Shown piece after piece: positions 12,784-25,900 of a DNA stretch of 64,000 bases (position 1 is the first letter of the stretch; the number at the start of each line of letters is the position of its first letter). Source of the DNA: Rotaria macrura (taxonomy: Eukaryota > Rotifera > Eurotatoria > Philodinida > Philodinidae); assembly GCA_900239685.1 (NCBI GenBank), contig OENT01000409.1, positions 57,352 to 121,351 on the forward strand, in the 5' to 3' direction. Made by a program: the position numbers and the translations under genes. The notes below the pieces were generated by a model. It was not told the DNA's origin, did no database searches, and saw only the letters and a program-made list of their open reading frames with translations.

Positions 12784-15700
12784 ATCAATGTTCGAGAACA
12801 TCAACAGCAAGAACAATGACAATATGTGTCGTCGTTGTTTTTATCATTTGTTTTAGAGAAGAAAATAAATCATTGTATCGATTAACATGATTGCACAATG
12901 AAAACACTTCATATGTTGTCATTCGAGTGATCACATTGTCTATGCTTGTAGTGAACGATCGCTTTAGTCGGAATTCTGTTCTATCAGCGTCATCGAATTG
13001 AATATAGATATGTGTGGGACTCATTCGAGTTCGAGTCAATGAAATCAACAATAAATATCATAAATGAATATTCTATGTTTACAACGACATCGTCGTATAA
13101 AGAAAAATGTAATTCTCGACAAATGATTTTTGTATAAACATAGATAGACGAACAGTTTTCACTGCACTAGGTTTTATGAAGGCGCCATGTCTCGTGCATT
13201 TCTAACCATTGAATAATATTAATTTGATAGGTGTCAGTATGAAAAAATGAGCTCTACTCTTGCTATATTCATCAAATGATTCGAATAAATTGTGTAGGTT
13301 TTAAATCGTTCGAATATTTATCCGAGTTTCGATGAACCATTTTCGATATGAGAAATTCAATAAACATAGACTCGTTCGAAAAACAAAAGCAATTCGAATC
13401 ACTGTCATGCACGCAATACAAATAGTTCTACATTTGTATTTTATTGTGACACGACTAAGGACAACTAAACGTGTCCTTTTTTTTATTACGATTTGAATCG
13501 TATGTTCTATTTGTCTTAATCTAATAGTAGGTCAATGATCATTGAGGAAGTGTCGAAGAAGATTTGATTTGTTCGTATTGAAATATTTAATCAGATATTC
13601 ATGTAAAGTATGATGAGAAGTAACTAGGCAACTGAAATGTTTGATACCTATGACGAGAGATTTTTGTGAAACGAATCCAAACTCGTTAGAAATTTGACAT
13701 TCACACAACGATGATAATTGTTATGCGTAGAGAAATAAGATTGATTGATACGTCGTATTCGAGTACGACCACGACGTAATCTTAATCGGTTGCTGAGAAT
13801 GACATCATCGGAATGATTTCTCAAATATAAACAAACTGTAAAATATGTTCAATGCAGTCATGTGTCTTTGTTGCCTATGAATAGTTCCTTCGATGTTCTA
13901 TACGATAAATTGCTTCATAGAAAAAACCGTCTATAGACGTATATCTTTCAAGTCTTGCATTGGCTGAATGATTTAGTTTTGCTTATCGTTCTATTTAGAC
14001 TATGAACCATATCTATAGTGTATTTTATTGTTTTTAGAGAAGGCATGAGACAAACAATTAAAAAAAGAAAAGATTCGGTTGTGATTAAGATTGCTCTTGC
14101 TGTTTTTGCGAATCTAAAAGTAACATGCAAAAGGAATATTATGCATAACGAGTGGCACATGAACAATCAATCACTTTTGTAACACGTTCTTTTTCGCAAT
14201 GTCATTGATCATTCAACATATTCAATGTAAAACGAAACTAAGTTTTTGCTTTTACAAGACTATGCTCTCCTTCTATTAAACCATTTTTGTGTGCTGACCA
14301 TTCGTTCTTCTGTAAGAATATACAATCTATGCAAACACGTTGCTATGACTCGTTCGACAACATCAAACAAAATGAATTAGACGATGGATGAGAAATTCGG
14401 TAGTTTTCCAGTTTTATGATTATGAGTGTCAAGTAAAACGTTCGTTCGGTTAATTGCCAAAATAATAGAAAATGTTGGATGATTAATTACATCGAATAAA
14501 AAAGCATGACAAAAGTGTTTCATTGTTTATGCGCCTCTCGTTATATATACAAGAAATATGAGTTTGATGTGCAATAATGAATGATTTACTTTGGCTAGCT
14601 GTCGAAGTCGAATCAGCAGCAGTATTGTCAGGATCTGAAATCGAAGAATATTTACTGGTTATAGATGTTTTATTTTCCTAATCAGGATAAAAAGCATTGG
14701 TCGTTCCCCGTGTACAAATCATAAGAAGTAAAAAGAACAATTTCAGAAGATGAGACGATGAAAAGCGAAATAAGCAAATAGTTATACCCGAAAATAAACG
14801 TATCATATTATATATGATGTCGTGAAGACCTTCTCTTAACTTAACTAGTTAACAATCAATCGAAATTTTGAAACGTCTTTATCTGGTCTAGTTTATTAAG
14901 CCGTTGTTGTATTTGCTTGTTAGGGATGGAGCTAGAAAGATGGCATTCCACACATACTATATAGGATAAAGTATTATGATGACTGCTAACTTTTTCATAC
15001 AAATCATCTTCAACTGGTATTGAGAGTAAAATAAATGAGGTAACTGACGAGAAAATCTCATCGTATATACGATACGTGTCAATGTGATTCCGATGGTTTT
15101 CTTTCTCGCCAGATGCTTCAATATCTCAACAGAAAAATTCACAACACACAAAATTATTTGTTGATATTGAATTCATAGTTTACAAGGAGATTTCGTGCAT
15201 GTATGCATGACCGATACAGTAGGTTCCTGCACAGAAATTATCTATTTCGAATAAATACTCTCGAGAAGATCAAGCTTTTGACATACGGTGGCTTTTCGTG
15301 AGATGTTACTTTTGAAACATTCATATTTCGAAAACATTTTCGATTTATTGCTGCAAATGTAATATAAAATGTGATGCAACAGCATTATCGAGCAACGTCA
15401 CTTACAATTTTCTATTCCGTTTTGTTTTTTCATCACAAGTGAAATGAGTAAAAACATGTTAACTGATGATGTTCGGGGCATAAACAGGACGTATTTTGAA
15501 AACATAATGCAAAAGATGCCGGGTGATTATGTTGCATAGTGAAAAACATTTCTTGCTTAAACTGATTTTGATGAAATTGTCAAGAATGAATCTAAAACTT
15601 TTACCAATGCTAATCTCGTTAGTGTTCAAGTTTAATACATAAGCGTTTTCTCCTTCTCAGATTCGTTTCGAGGAAAATAAATCTAGTACAAAAAGTTTTA

Positions 15701-17028
15701 GTTCAAACTTGGTTCTTTTCAAGAACAACGAAAACGTTTGATTGGTTTATAAATCCACAAGACAGTCTAGTAGTGTTTGACAAATGTGCAAATACTTTAA
15801 CATTTCATGTTAGAATAAACGAGTGAGGCTTTTATTTGACTTGATACCATACAAGTCGCATGCGAACACTTGAAAAAGTATCCTCATGAATGTATGGATG
15901 TATCGTTTCGGCAGACAATTTAAGTAATCTATTGATAGAAATCCCAAAATAGACTTCAAGAACGATTGCTATTTTGCTCTAAAACAATGATTAGAAGACA
16001 CACGACAATAAGTTACAGGTTTACTGTATCGGTTGTGAATAATATGCTTTGAACTTCTTTTCTATATGTTCTATTCTATCATAATTTTAGTTTCAAATGA
16101 AATTATCAGGCTTTTCTAAAAACGTAAACTACGCGAAATTGAATTCTTCAGCGGAATTCAATATGCCAGACTATGATGATGATTTTACATGATACAAAAG
16201 ATGAAATGGTAATCGTGCAGTATATTGAAATATTCGATATTTCATTTGATTATCATTTGTAGTTCTATGTGTTTTATTATGAGCATTTCTAATTGTTGCT
16301 CCGGATGGAAAATTCTGTCGAACATTACTTCTTTAATGACTGAAAATTATAGTCAAACGATAACTCGATCAACATGGGTAGATTGAAAAACATTCATCGA
16401 AAATACAAGCTAAAAGAACTATTCTCAATCATGAGGTGTGTTCGGTGATTTGGAACATTTCTTTAATCTAATAAACATTTCAATTGAAATACAATCTAAA
16501 GACTTCAATACTTATTGATTGTAATCAACTCATTTTCATTATACTTTTTAGAAATTGACAAGTTCTACAGCGACGTTATGTCTATTTCAGAGGCATGAGA
16601 ATATTTCTATGTTATGAACGGTTTACAGCGGGAAGTTCTGCGTTCGATAAAGTAGAAAATTCTGATAAGAAAAATGGTAGATAATAAATGGCTACAGTTT
16701 ACATTGTCATTGCTTTATCTTCAAATAGATTTTGTAGAAGAATAAAATATACCACAAAAGCTAAAACGTGAAAAGCTGTACGATCTTCAGGGCAATGTTA
16801 ATTCAACTGACACAAAAAATTTTGAAATAAAATAGGCTTCTCTCTGTCGATCGTTTAGTTTTTCACGCAGCATTTTGTAATATATATACATGTTCTTTTA
16901 AAAATAAAAACTATTTAATTTTACCAATATACAATGTAAATCGTGACTATTTCTTATGGTTCGCCCAATCTATGTTCGTGTATTGAATTTTATTTGTGAG
17001 ATTTTTAGTTCAATTGGAAAATTGTTGC
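12784..17028. other. gene-poor stretch of about 4.2 kb
   Basis: Between eL41 and the dynein light intermediate chain I see only short unsupported frames (for example 12785-13051, 13948-14166 and 14957-15151, all minus). AATAAA motifs near 12866 and 13050 fit 3' processing of eL41. A minus-strand segment at about 14580-14633 after a good TTCGATTTCAG acceptor encodes a Ser/Thr/Ala-rich run and could be a distant 3' exon of the dynein gene. No transposon ends, RNA genes or strong repeats were noticed. Confidence 0.45.
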
Positions 17029-19408
17029 TCAAGAAGAACATGTAATCGACTTACTTTGCCGTTGACTGACAGGCGAATTGGCAGATGTTGGAGTAACTGG
17101 ACCACCTGATTTTCGTGTTAAAAGACTGTTGAAAAAATTGGCTAAGGCGCCTTCATTTGCTGCGGCACTAGTACCGCCGGATGAAGTACTCTGAAAATAA
17201 ATATATTTCATGTATGATATCTTGACTAGAAGAAAATATATTCATTCAATCTACCGGTTGATTTCGCGATCGGCCAGGCATCGATGGTGTCTGGGAAATA
17301 ATTCCACTACTGACACCTGATGTCATCACGTTTCGTGTTAGTACAGGTGTTGCATTTTCATCCTACGCCGTTGAAATGATTTAAATATTGTTTAACATGA
17401 TTCGTGCACACTTACATTTCGTCCTGGTGATGCCGCTCGATTGAGTGTTAATTGAAGTCGTGATAAAAATTCTTGATCATCTTCAGCTGTAATAATCTCA
17501 TTATCACGTTGCAATGGCTGCGAACATAGAGGAATTTAAAAAAAGAAACAGTCAAGAGAAATGCAAGTGGATGGAAGTATGTATAGAAATGTATAAAAAA
17601 TCGAAAACACTATACACGACATTGTTCTTCTCGATGTGGAGCTATTGAACGATGTTTATGAAAAAGACTCGAAGTCAATTTTGAATCGACTGTTACATAT
17701 CGATTATTAGAAAAATCAAAAATAGTTTTGAGTGATCGAGCAAATAATTGTGAGTCAACAGGATTATCGATGATTAACTAGTTGTGAATCATTTTTTTAA
17801 CTGTGCACCATTTCGTATGAAACGTAATCAAACTATTTCTCTTGGAACTTGTTTTTCGTGGAAAAGAAATCTGTGCTATGAACTTGGCAATTTCTAAAGC
17901 ATTTGTCTACATCGAACGTACGACGCATTAGTCTTCGATTGTTTGAGAAAATACGAAATTCATACAATCCTTGAATAGAGAAATAATTCTAAGAATAGTT
18001 CGAGTTTGTTTTGGTCTCGAATGACTATTCAATTAAATGACAGTATGCGTAAAATCAAAATTACCCGTCGTATAACAGGCTTAACGAATACATCTGAATA
18101 CTGATCGGTTGCTTTGAGTCGATGAAGATTTTCTAATAAAATATCAACTTTCTTCGGATTATCCCAACCAGCTGGAATAAAAATAGCGTCACGCTCAACA
18201 ATGGCAGCAGGCGATGTAAATGGATAACTGTAACATTTATGAAGAATGTATTTGTATAATTTATCAATATTCTTTTTCTCTTTAACAGATGTATAAAATA
18301 GTGCAGCACCATCTAAATAGAAATTACAAATTATAACTTTGAAAGAAAACGAAAAATCTCGATCATACATTCTAAACAGAATTTTCTTAAATGATATTGC
18401 ATAAAATCGAACTGTTCATCTTTGTAGTCGTTTTCTTTTTCAAGAGTTGACATTGCATCACACTAAACATATGCAAAGAAAAACAACATGTTCACTTCGA
18501 TAGTTAGTGCCTCATTAATGTTAAATTATACTTTTGTGACGACAACTATAACTGGAATTCCAAGTGATTTTGTTAGAACACCTTCCGGTAATGGTAAAAC
18601 AATTTGTTCTTCGCCGTTATTTAAAATTGCTGACGTTGTACCTGATGCTAACGAAACAGATGAAACAGAACTTGGAATACGACCGCCTGCTATTCCACTT
18701 TTTATTGTTGCTGTTGATGATGACGATGTTATCATAATTGATGTATCACTTGGTTCTGTATAATGTTGAAAATCATGCTGAAATCGTTCACGGATCTCGT
18801 GTAAACGTGTCGAATCTAAGTGAAGACGATCGATATGTTCTTCAACGAGTGTTATCCATTTTTTTATTGTTGATAACAATGACCATGGCTGTGTCATATT
18901 AGCAACAAGAATAACAACGGTATCTTCAAGTGTATCTGATTTAATTGCAAATTTAAGCAACGGAGATGAACATGTCACATCACCATCGAGTATCCACACA
19001 CCCAATTTGGGAGTATCTATTCATAGTTAAATGATAAGAGAAATAGAATTGCTCGCAAAAAATAACATTAAACAAGTCTAATACCATCTCGATCATCATC
19101 GCGAATATCGATATAGTGATATTCTAAGCCAGCACCTCGTTTTGGATCGTCGTTGCCTTGTAGTTTTGCAACTAATGTTGTACGACCACTCTCATTGTCA
19201 CCAAGAACGACCAGTGATTTCGTTGCCGGTGCTTTTTTTGTTGATGATTTAACATCACGTAATATAGATGCCCTATTTGATAGGAACGTTCGAACGAAAA
19301 ACGAATTATCATCTGACTATTTATTAATTTTACGTACCAAATTCCTTGTTTTTCGTCAGTATTATCTACAGATGGAAGAGATTCATCGACGACAGTTTGT
19401 TTCGTCAT
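17029..19408 (-). CDS. DYNC1LI: cytoplasmic dynein light intermediate chain
   Basis: Eight exons on the minus strand (19408-19338, 19272-19085, 19016-18532, 18462-18369, 18312-18065, 17517-17416, 17362-17255, 17190 to about 17055 or 17029) join in frame. The product is the adaptor subunit of cytoplasmic dynein-1, which links the heavy chain to cargo adaptors. Landmarks shared with animal LICs: a G-like domain with VWILDGD, a TKCD motif across the exon 3/4 junction, [21 protein letters not shown], and the C-terminal effector helix ANFFNSLL. Two things are odd. The P-loop reads GDNESGRTT, with Arg (codon 19182-19184) where human LIC1 has Lys, and the region before IVLPLPEG carries a long Ser/Thr/Gly insert. 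Exon 8 contains a perfect GTAAGT at 17054, so the true C-terminus may lie in a later exon; read-through ends in SITCSS. A TTTTTTGTAG acceptor just before the ATG suggests a 5' UTR intron. Confidence 0.9.
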
Positions 19409-19989
19409 AGTATCAATGCTATTTCTACAAAAAAAAACAAGAGAAAAGAATAATAGTATCGGACATGTTTTTCGTTGCAACAAATCAAACGTCCAGGAAA
19501 CGAAATATTAAACTAAAATCTGTCGCATCAAGGCTCTTGTTTTCGACTCACTGGTATATGTGTAAGACAATTGACAACGATCATTGATAGATCGATAAAA
19601 ATCAAAGACAAGCACAGTTGTGACTAATATCAATGGTCATATTCAAACTACCAATAGAAATTCAGAATCGAACCTCTTCAATGATATTTGATTTACGAAC
19701 AAATTTTTTCCTATCAAATACAATCATTCGAACACGTGTTGCTTTCAATAGAAAAATATATGTGGAACAAAGAAATAGGATTTTTCGAATAATTAATTAA
19801 TTCCTTTTATGACATCAAATGAATTATAATTAGTCGACCAATCGGAAAGAGAGAGAAGAAAGGAGATCATCTATTGAATGGACATACAACCAATTGAAAC
19901 ATTTTAAAAAGGAATGCAGTCGTGTTAATTCCTTTTCAAGATATCAATCATTTTCTCTTTTAACGTCTATCAACGTTAATAGTCTTAGA
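19409..19989. promoter_or_regulatory. divergent intergenic region, dynein LIC / FASTKD
   Basis: About 580 bp lie between the start codons of two divergent genes and should contain both promoters and 5' leaders. The plus-strand frame open from 19894 has no ATG until 19990, so the upstream part is leader rather than coding. Confidence 0.35.
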
Positions 19990-22900
19990 ATGTTTCGATT
20001 TCTTGCTTCATCTGGTCGTGTAGCATTATCTTCATATCCATCAACAACAACTGCACTCTTAAGATCGATAAGACCACTTTCCAATCAGACAAAAGTAGCT
20101 CAGACACGAGCACCGTCAGAGAAAGTGAGCAAAGTTCTTTATAGAAAACAGTTCTGTTATTTTTTCACTGCATTGATTGATTTACATGTTTTAGTCCGCA
20201 TCTCGTCCATCTCCGCCATTAGTGAAACATAAAGTTGATGTAAAAAAAATATTCTCTGACAAGCAATCCGAAGAAATTGCCAATCCAGCAGGCCCTCGTC
20301 GACCGAATATTCTTCATTCATCTTCATTCGAAGATCCATCACGATTAGTATCAACTTTATCAACAAAAGATCGATACGAGAACGATATATCCAATGTCAA
20401 TGATTACGAAGCTGAAGAGCAACGACGACACTCAGCTCGACGAACACAAGCTACAATATCCAATATTCAAAAGCAATCGAAACGAGAAACACCTCGTAAA
20501 GTAGTGGCGAGTAAAATCAATGTTGAACACTTGTTCGATAGTTCGGCATTTGTTTCCAATGAACGATCACTTGCTAATGCATCGAAAACAGACAATACTG
20601 AAAAATCTAAGTTAAAAAAACCAAGACAACCAATCAAAGAAAGATCGTTAACAAAACATAACGATGAAGTATGGGAAACGTGAAAGAATATCCGAATACG
20701 ACGTTAAAATCTTCTATATTTTCTAGCCTTCGTATTCGAATAAAACCGAACGTGCACCATCTGATCCAAAGCTTTCAATGGATATTAAAGAAGCAAATAA
20801 TATCGAAGATCTATTGGCAATATTTGATAAATATGTTATATCAACTGAATTTGCATTGGGCTTGCAAAAGATGTGTCAATTAGTAACCGAAGAAAATAGT
20901 AATGCTGTTGATTTATATGCACAATCATATGATGCTCGAAATCGTATGGAATCATTGTTAATAAGTTTTGTACGTCATGAAAGAACAATTGAAATTTTAC
21001 GGATAAAATTCTCTTGTTTGTCTTGCTTTTAGTTAGGAAAATTCAGTGATCCAGAATTATTAACAGCAATTACATTTGTTACACAATATTATCCTGAAGA
21101 TAATGAATTTACTGATAGATTTTCTCTCGCACTGACTAATCGTTTAAGACGTATTAGTGTTCATCAAGTAAATATATCAGTTTTCCTTTTTCTCCCTTTC
21201 AAACTATAGAAATCAATACAAAAAATAGAGTCGAAATTGCTTCAAGAAACTCTGTCATCAGATTGACTGTTAGTGATAATGATTCTCCATCGTTTGCTAC
21301 AAGTATACTATTCTTCAGCGAATCGAATAACGAAACAAAGCTCAACAAACATTGTTCAGTTATTATAGTTGATAGTTTTATCACTAAACATGTTCATCAA
21401 TATGGATACTCTCGTCTCATTTTATTTCTAGATCTTCACGCAATAATTACTCTCGAATCTAACTAAAGCACAGTAAAAGCTTCACGTCAGACCCAAAAAG
21501 GAAAGTCGAGTGCATCACAGTCCACAAATGAATCGCAATCGGTGGGATTATGTAGAAGGTCCATTCCAGTAAAGATTTGTCATTGATAAATTTTCCTTGC
21601 TAATTCAAAGGAGATAGTGAGAAAAATAACCGATATCAACTCTAGTCTACTTGGTACTAAAATGTTTTGATTAGAAAATATTTAGTCAGCTTATTCTATA
21701 ATTTCATGATTATTTTTCGTGTTGACCGATTTCCGTCGATTCCCATCAGTGCATGATACGTCATACGTGAGAATATCTATAAATGATCAACAAAAATACG
21801 TTGTTCAAGTTCCATCGTTCAACATTTATCTAACAGACCTCGATAGGGGTGATGTTGCCCAACGGATTATTCTTTTCAAACAACATCGGCCCAACTTCGC
21901 TGTGTGTATTATTGTCTAACTCAATTTCTGTTTTACAGTAATTGAAATTATCAAAAAATCTCTAGGATAAAAATGTTTCCGAATTTCAAATACCACTCAT
22001 AGAATAGAACATAGAGATTACTAAAAATCAGTCCACACGCAAGTTCGTATAGAGTATAGACTTGTTGTTTGAAACGTGAGCAAGAGATCTAGGGAAAAAA
22101 TGCTTTGAGAACAAGCTATTATCGAGAGTCGAAGTTGCAAGTAAGACATTCTCTGATTTTTCAACGTCGATTAACGAGTGAATTGATAAGAAGCAACAAG
22201 TTTGTTGAAAAAGAGGTAATAATGTGCAATTATTCTCAGTGAAAGCCTTTTTCAAATGTGTCTATCCAGTGAGTTAGTATGCAATAGTTAATATTTTGTG
22301 AACGCTACGAAACATTTATTTAATATCAATACTTTGAAGATGAACATCCCCAATATTAGGTAGACGTTCTTTTTCGTTTCGTTCACAGCGTGTTTCGTGC
22401 TAACTCATTGGATGGCGAAAATAGAAAAATAAAACATCTTTGCCAGGAAATATGATGCATAATTCATCGGTTTAGCACGTCTAGGATATGGATTTATGAA
22501 TAATGATAACTACTGGTATAGAATCTATATATAAACGACATTACAGTTGGGCTTGGATCGCACGGGTCTTGCGTGTATGTTCGGACCGCGCTATAAAGAT
22601 TTGGTTCCTTTTGAGACCTGATACGAAACTTTGTAGAATTTTACTTAGGGGAATCAAAAAGTTCTTGTAACTCAAAACGTTAACTCATCATAGAAAAAAC
22701 ATGTAAATCGATGTCTCTACAACAAATATTCGAAGTAGTCGTTGTGGTGTTAGATAAAAGCTTCATCATTTCAATGTACTTTTCAAATCTTGTTTTTTGT
22801 ATTCACCACGTAAGTGATAGTGAATTGAACGAGTTGGTTCTTGTTTTCATCAAACTTCTTTCATTCGGATAGATATTAAGTCTATTTTTAACATAGCTGA

Positions 22901-25900
22901 ATAACCACAATTACGAAGGAATAGCTTAGGGCAAGTGTGACGGGTGAGCCATAACTTGGAGTTTTTCTTCTTGAAGATACCTGATAAGAATACCTTTGAT
23001 GTATCGTTTAGAATTGTCCTCATGAAGTTTGTTTCCGATGATGGTATTTTCTTCAATACGCTTTTTTGAGCATCGGTGGTTTTAAACCAGCTTTAGAATA
23101 ACAGATATCATCAATAGATACTTATGGCGGCACTAGATTCAGAAGTAAAATCTCTGCAATAGGAAAGAAGACGGCAAACATTTTTCTTTTCATATCGCTG
23201 GCGTACCCCTGATTGGTCCCTCCTTAATTGATTCCTGATTTTTTCCCGGATTCGTCCCCACTCTAAATTGGTCCCCGATTATATCAACTGCCGCTTGATT
23301 TTAGAAAACATGAATTTCTAATGTAAATTTTTTGAAAGTGCACGATAGTTCAGGGATTGATGATAATAATGCGTGGAGTCAACACTTCCTAGTGTAGAAA
23401 AATATAAGTAGAGTTTATGTGCCTGGATATGCGACTGTAGCTAATACGATTTCTTGAGCATGTATTTTGGGAATTGTAGTTGTTTCTTCTCGTGCTCTTT
23501 TCTTCATATGTTCGAGAGCTTGATCCATAATAAGTGTACCTTCATCAGATAAACAAGATGTGGAATATGTTCGTTTGGTTCACGAACAATCACAGTATTA
23601 TCTCGAGACAAAGAAAGTGTACTCTTACAATTTCGTAAACGACATCGCCATTTTACTACTGTTTTCCGTTCACATTTGAGAGTATATTGAAAATCATTAT
23701 AGTTTAAAACCGTACCTGCCCGTTCTGTTGAAGTAAAGCAAAGCATATTTCAATATGTTTTCAACTAACAAATTTGGATAGTAAAAGTATATCGATCAGC
23801 CACCTTTATATAATTATTCATCACACGTATCTTTCTTATAGGCTACCGGGTTATACCAAAAGAAATGAATTCAATTCTCATTGTCACTAGTTGTGCGTAT
23901 AGAAAGTGCAAAGAATGAACGTTCTAATGTTAAATAGAGTGGGGACGAATTCGAAATATATTTTCATCAACTTTTCTACGATGGGGATGAATTAGGTCTC
24001 GGTTTTTTGGGTCCGAGTTTGAAGGAATTAAAAAGGGGACGAATCAGGAGTAACCCATATCACTGCGGTCAAGAGCAATCCGATGACTTTCTCATTTGCT
24101 ATGCACGATTGTGATTGTTGTCTTGATTCCATCGTGTGATCATCAATAAATGATACGTACACCAAAGAAAATTCACAATCGAATTTCATTGAATGTTTTT
24201 TTTTAATTTTTTGTTCTATTGTGATATTAGTCGAAGAACGGTGCTGAAACATTCGAAAACAGACTGCCTTTCACTTTTCTCTTTCGTAATTTTCATGATA
24301 GCTTCTTCTAAACTATTCATATGACCGAGAAATATGGCGAACGCTGAATTTGAATTCTCTACAGAAACGATCATTGTGGAAGTTCTTCATGTTTAGATTG
24401 TTCGTGTATTAGAAGAATTGAAATCGTCCCGTCATAAAACACAATGGGTTCATCGTGTTTATAATCGTCTTTTAACATTAGCTGAAGGTCGTTACTTTGA
24501 ATTCGACAATATTCGTGATATATTAGCATTAACACATAAATTATCGTACAATGATCGATTAATCAATCGTTTAGATGAAAGAATTTTAGAAATAACGGAC
24601 ACGTTAACGTTTGATGATTGGTTTAAAATATTAGTTAATAAATCAATGTTAAAACGACGCGATAGAACTATCATACGTGCTGCTTCTTACCATCTGCTTA
24701 AATTAAGTGAATCATTTTTATTTCCATTAGATAAATTAAAAGATTGTCTTTTGGCATGTTCGATGTTAAATGTTTACGACAAGTCATTTTTAGAACGGCT
24801 AGTTCGTGATGCATATGAACAAATCAATAATATTAATGATCCATTCATCGTAAGTAGAATTGATTATCAAAAGAATCAAATAAGTTCATCTCATTTATCA
24901 TCTACTGAGTTCGTTTGTATCTTAGGGTTGTTCTATAATCGGTACTTCTCTAGTCTTCACCAAGTTTTGTTTTATCGTTCGATTCGGACGGGCTAATCGA
25001 GGAACCTTGAAAAATCTCATTAAAATTACCCTATTCCAGCATCAAAGTCATATTATAATACAAATAGATTCTAATAGAAACACCTTATATATTTTGACAT
25101 CCATCTAGTTGTTCATTGAAACGATCTGAAACGGAAATCTCTCTTGCATTGGATAAAGTTAAATCGAGATTAGAATCTCCTACTTCTCCAATCATGTCTA
25201 ATTTAAAATCTTGTTAAAATTGTATAAATCAATTGCACGATAATATAGATTCGAGCGGAATAAAACAATTGTTTTTAGTCTCTGTCTTAATTCCTCTCGA
25301 TTAAGATCACATTACTCATGTGTCTTTCGTTGCCAACGCAAAGTATTTAAAGTTGAAAAACAGTGATTGAAAAAAAAATCGAGCTTTCTAGAAAATACGA
25401 GCTGAAAAGAATGCTCAATAGAATCAGTCAATTTCCTCACAGTTCTCATGGTAATCATAATCATGAATTTAATGTAGACTTGAGTAGTCATTAGAGTGAT
25501 CATCTCTCCGTCCCTATGTTGTAGATCATAGCAAATGTCTTCGATGTGCAAAGTCATACTCTAGACGAATAGCATCTCATTATAACGATGAATTTATTTA
25601 ATTATTGTTCGCTTTAAAGGATTACATAGAATAATGAATGCTCGAAAGCATATTCTCCAACATCGATCGAATGAAGCAATGTTTTTTTTTATGAGAAACA
25701 ACAGCCGAAATTTGTTTTGTCGACTTCTCAAAGCAGAGTATATGCTAACGAGGAACTATACATCTTTTTACTCCAATTTTTCGAATTCGATAAAACTTGT
25801 GATATTGTGAGAATAATTTTGATCTGTGTTTGTCTATGTCGTACAATACGTATATCGCTCCCCTCACCCCTCCCGTAGAGTAAATACGGAATCGAAATAT

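Noticed and set aside
18488-18763. 91-codon plus-strand frame inside the dynein LIC region
   Set aside because: Antisense of exon 3 of the dynein light intermediate chain.
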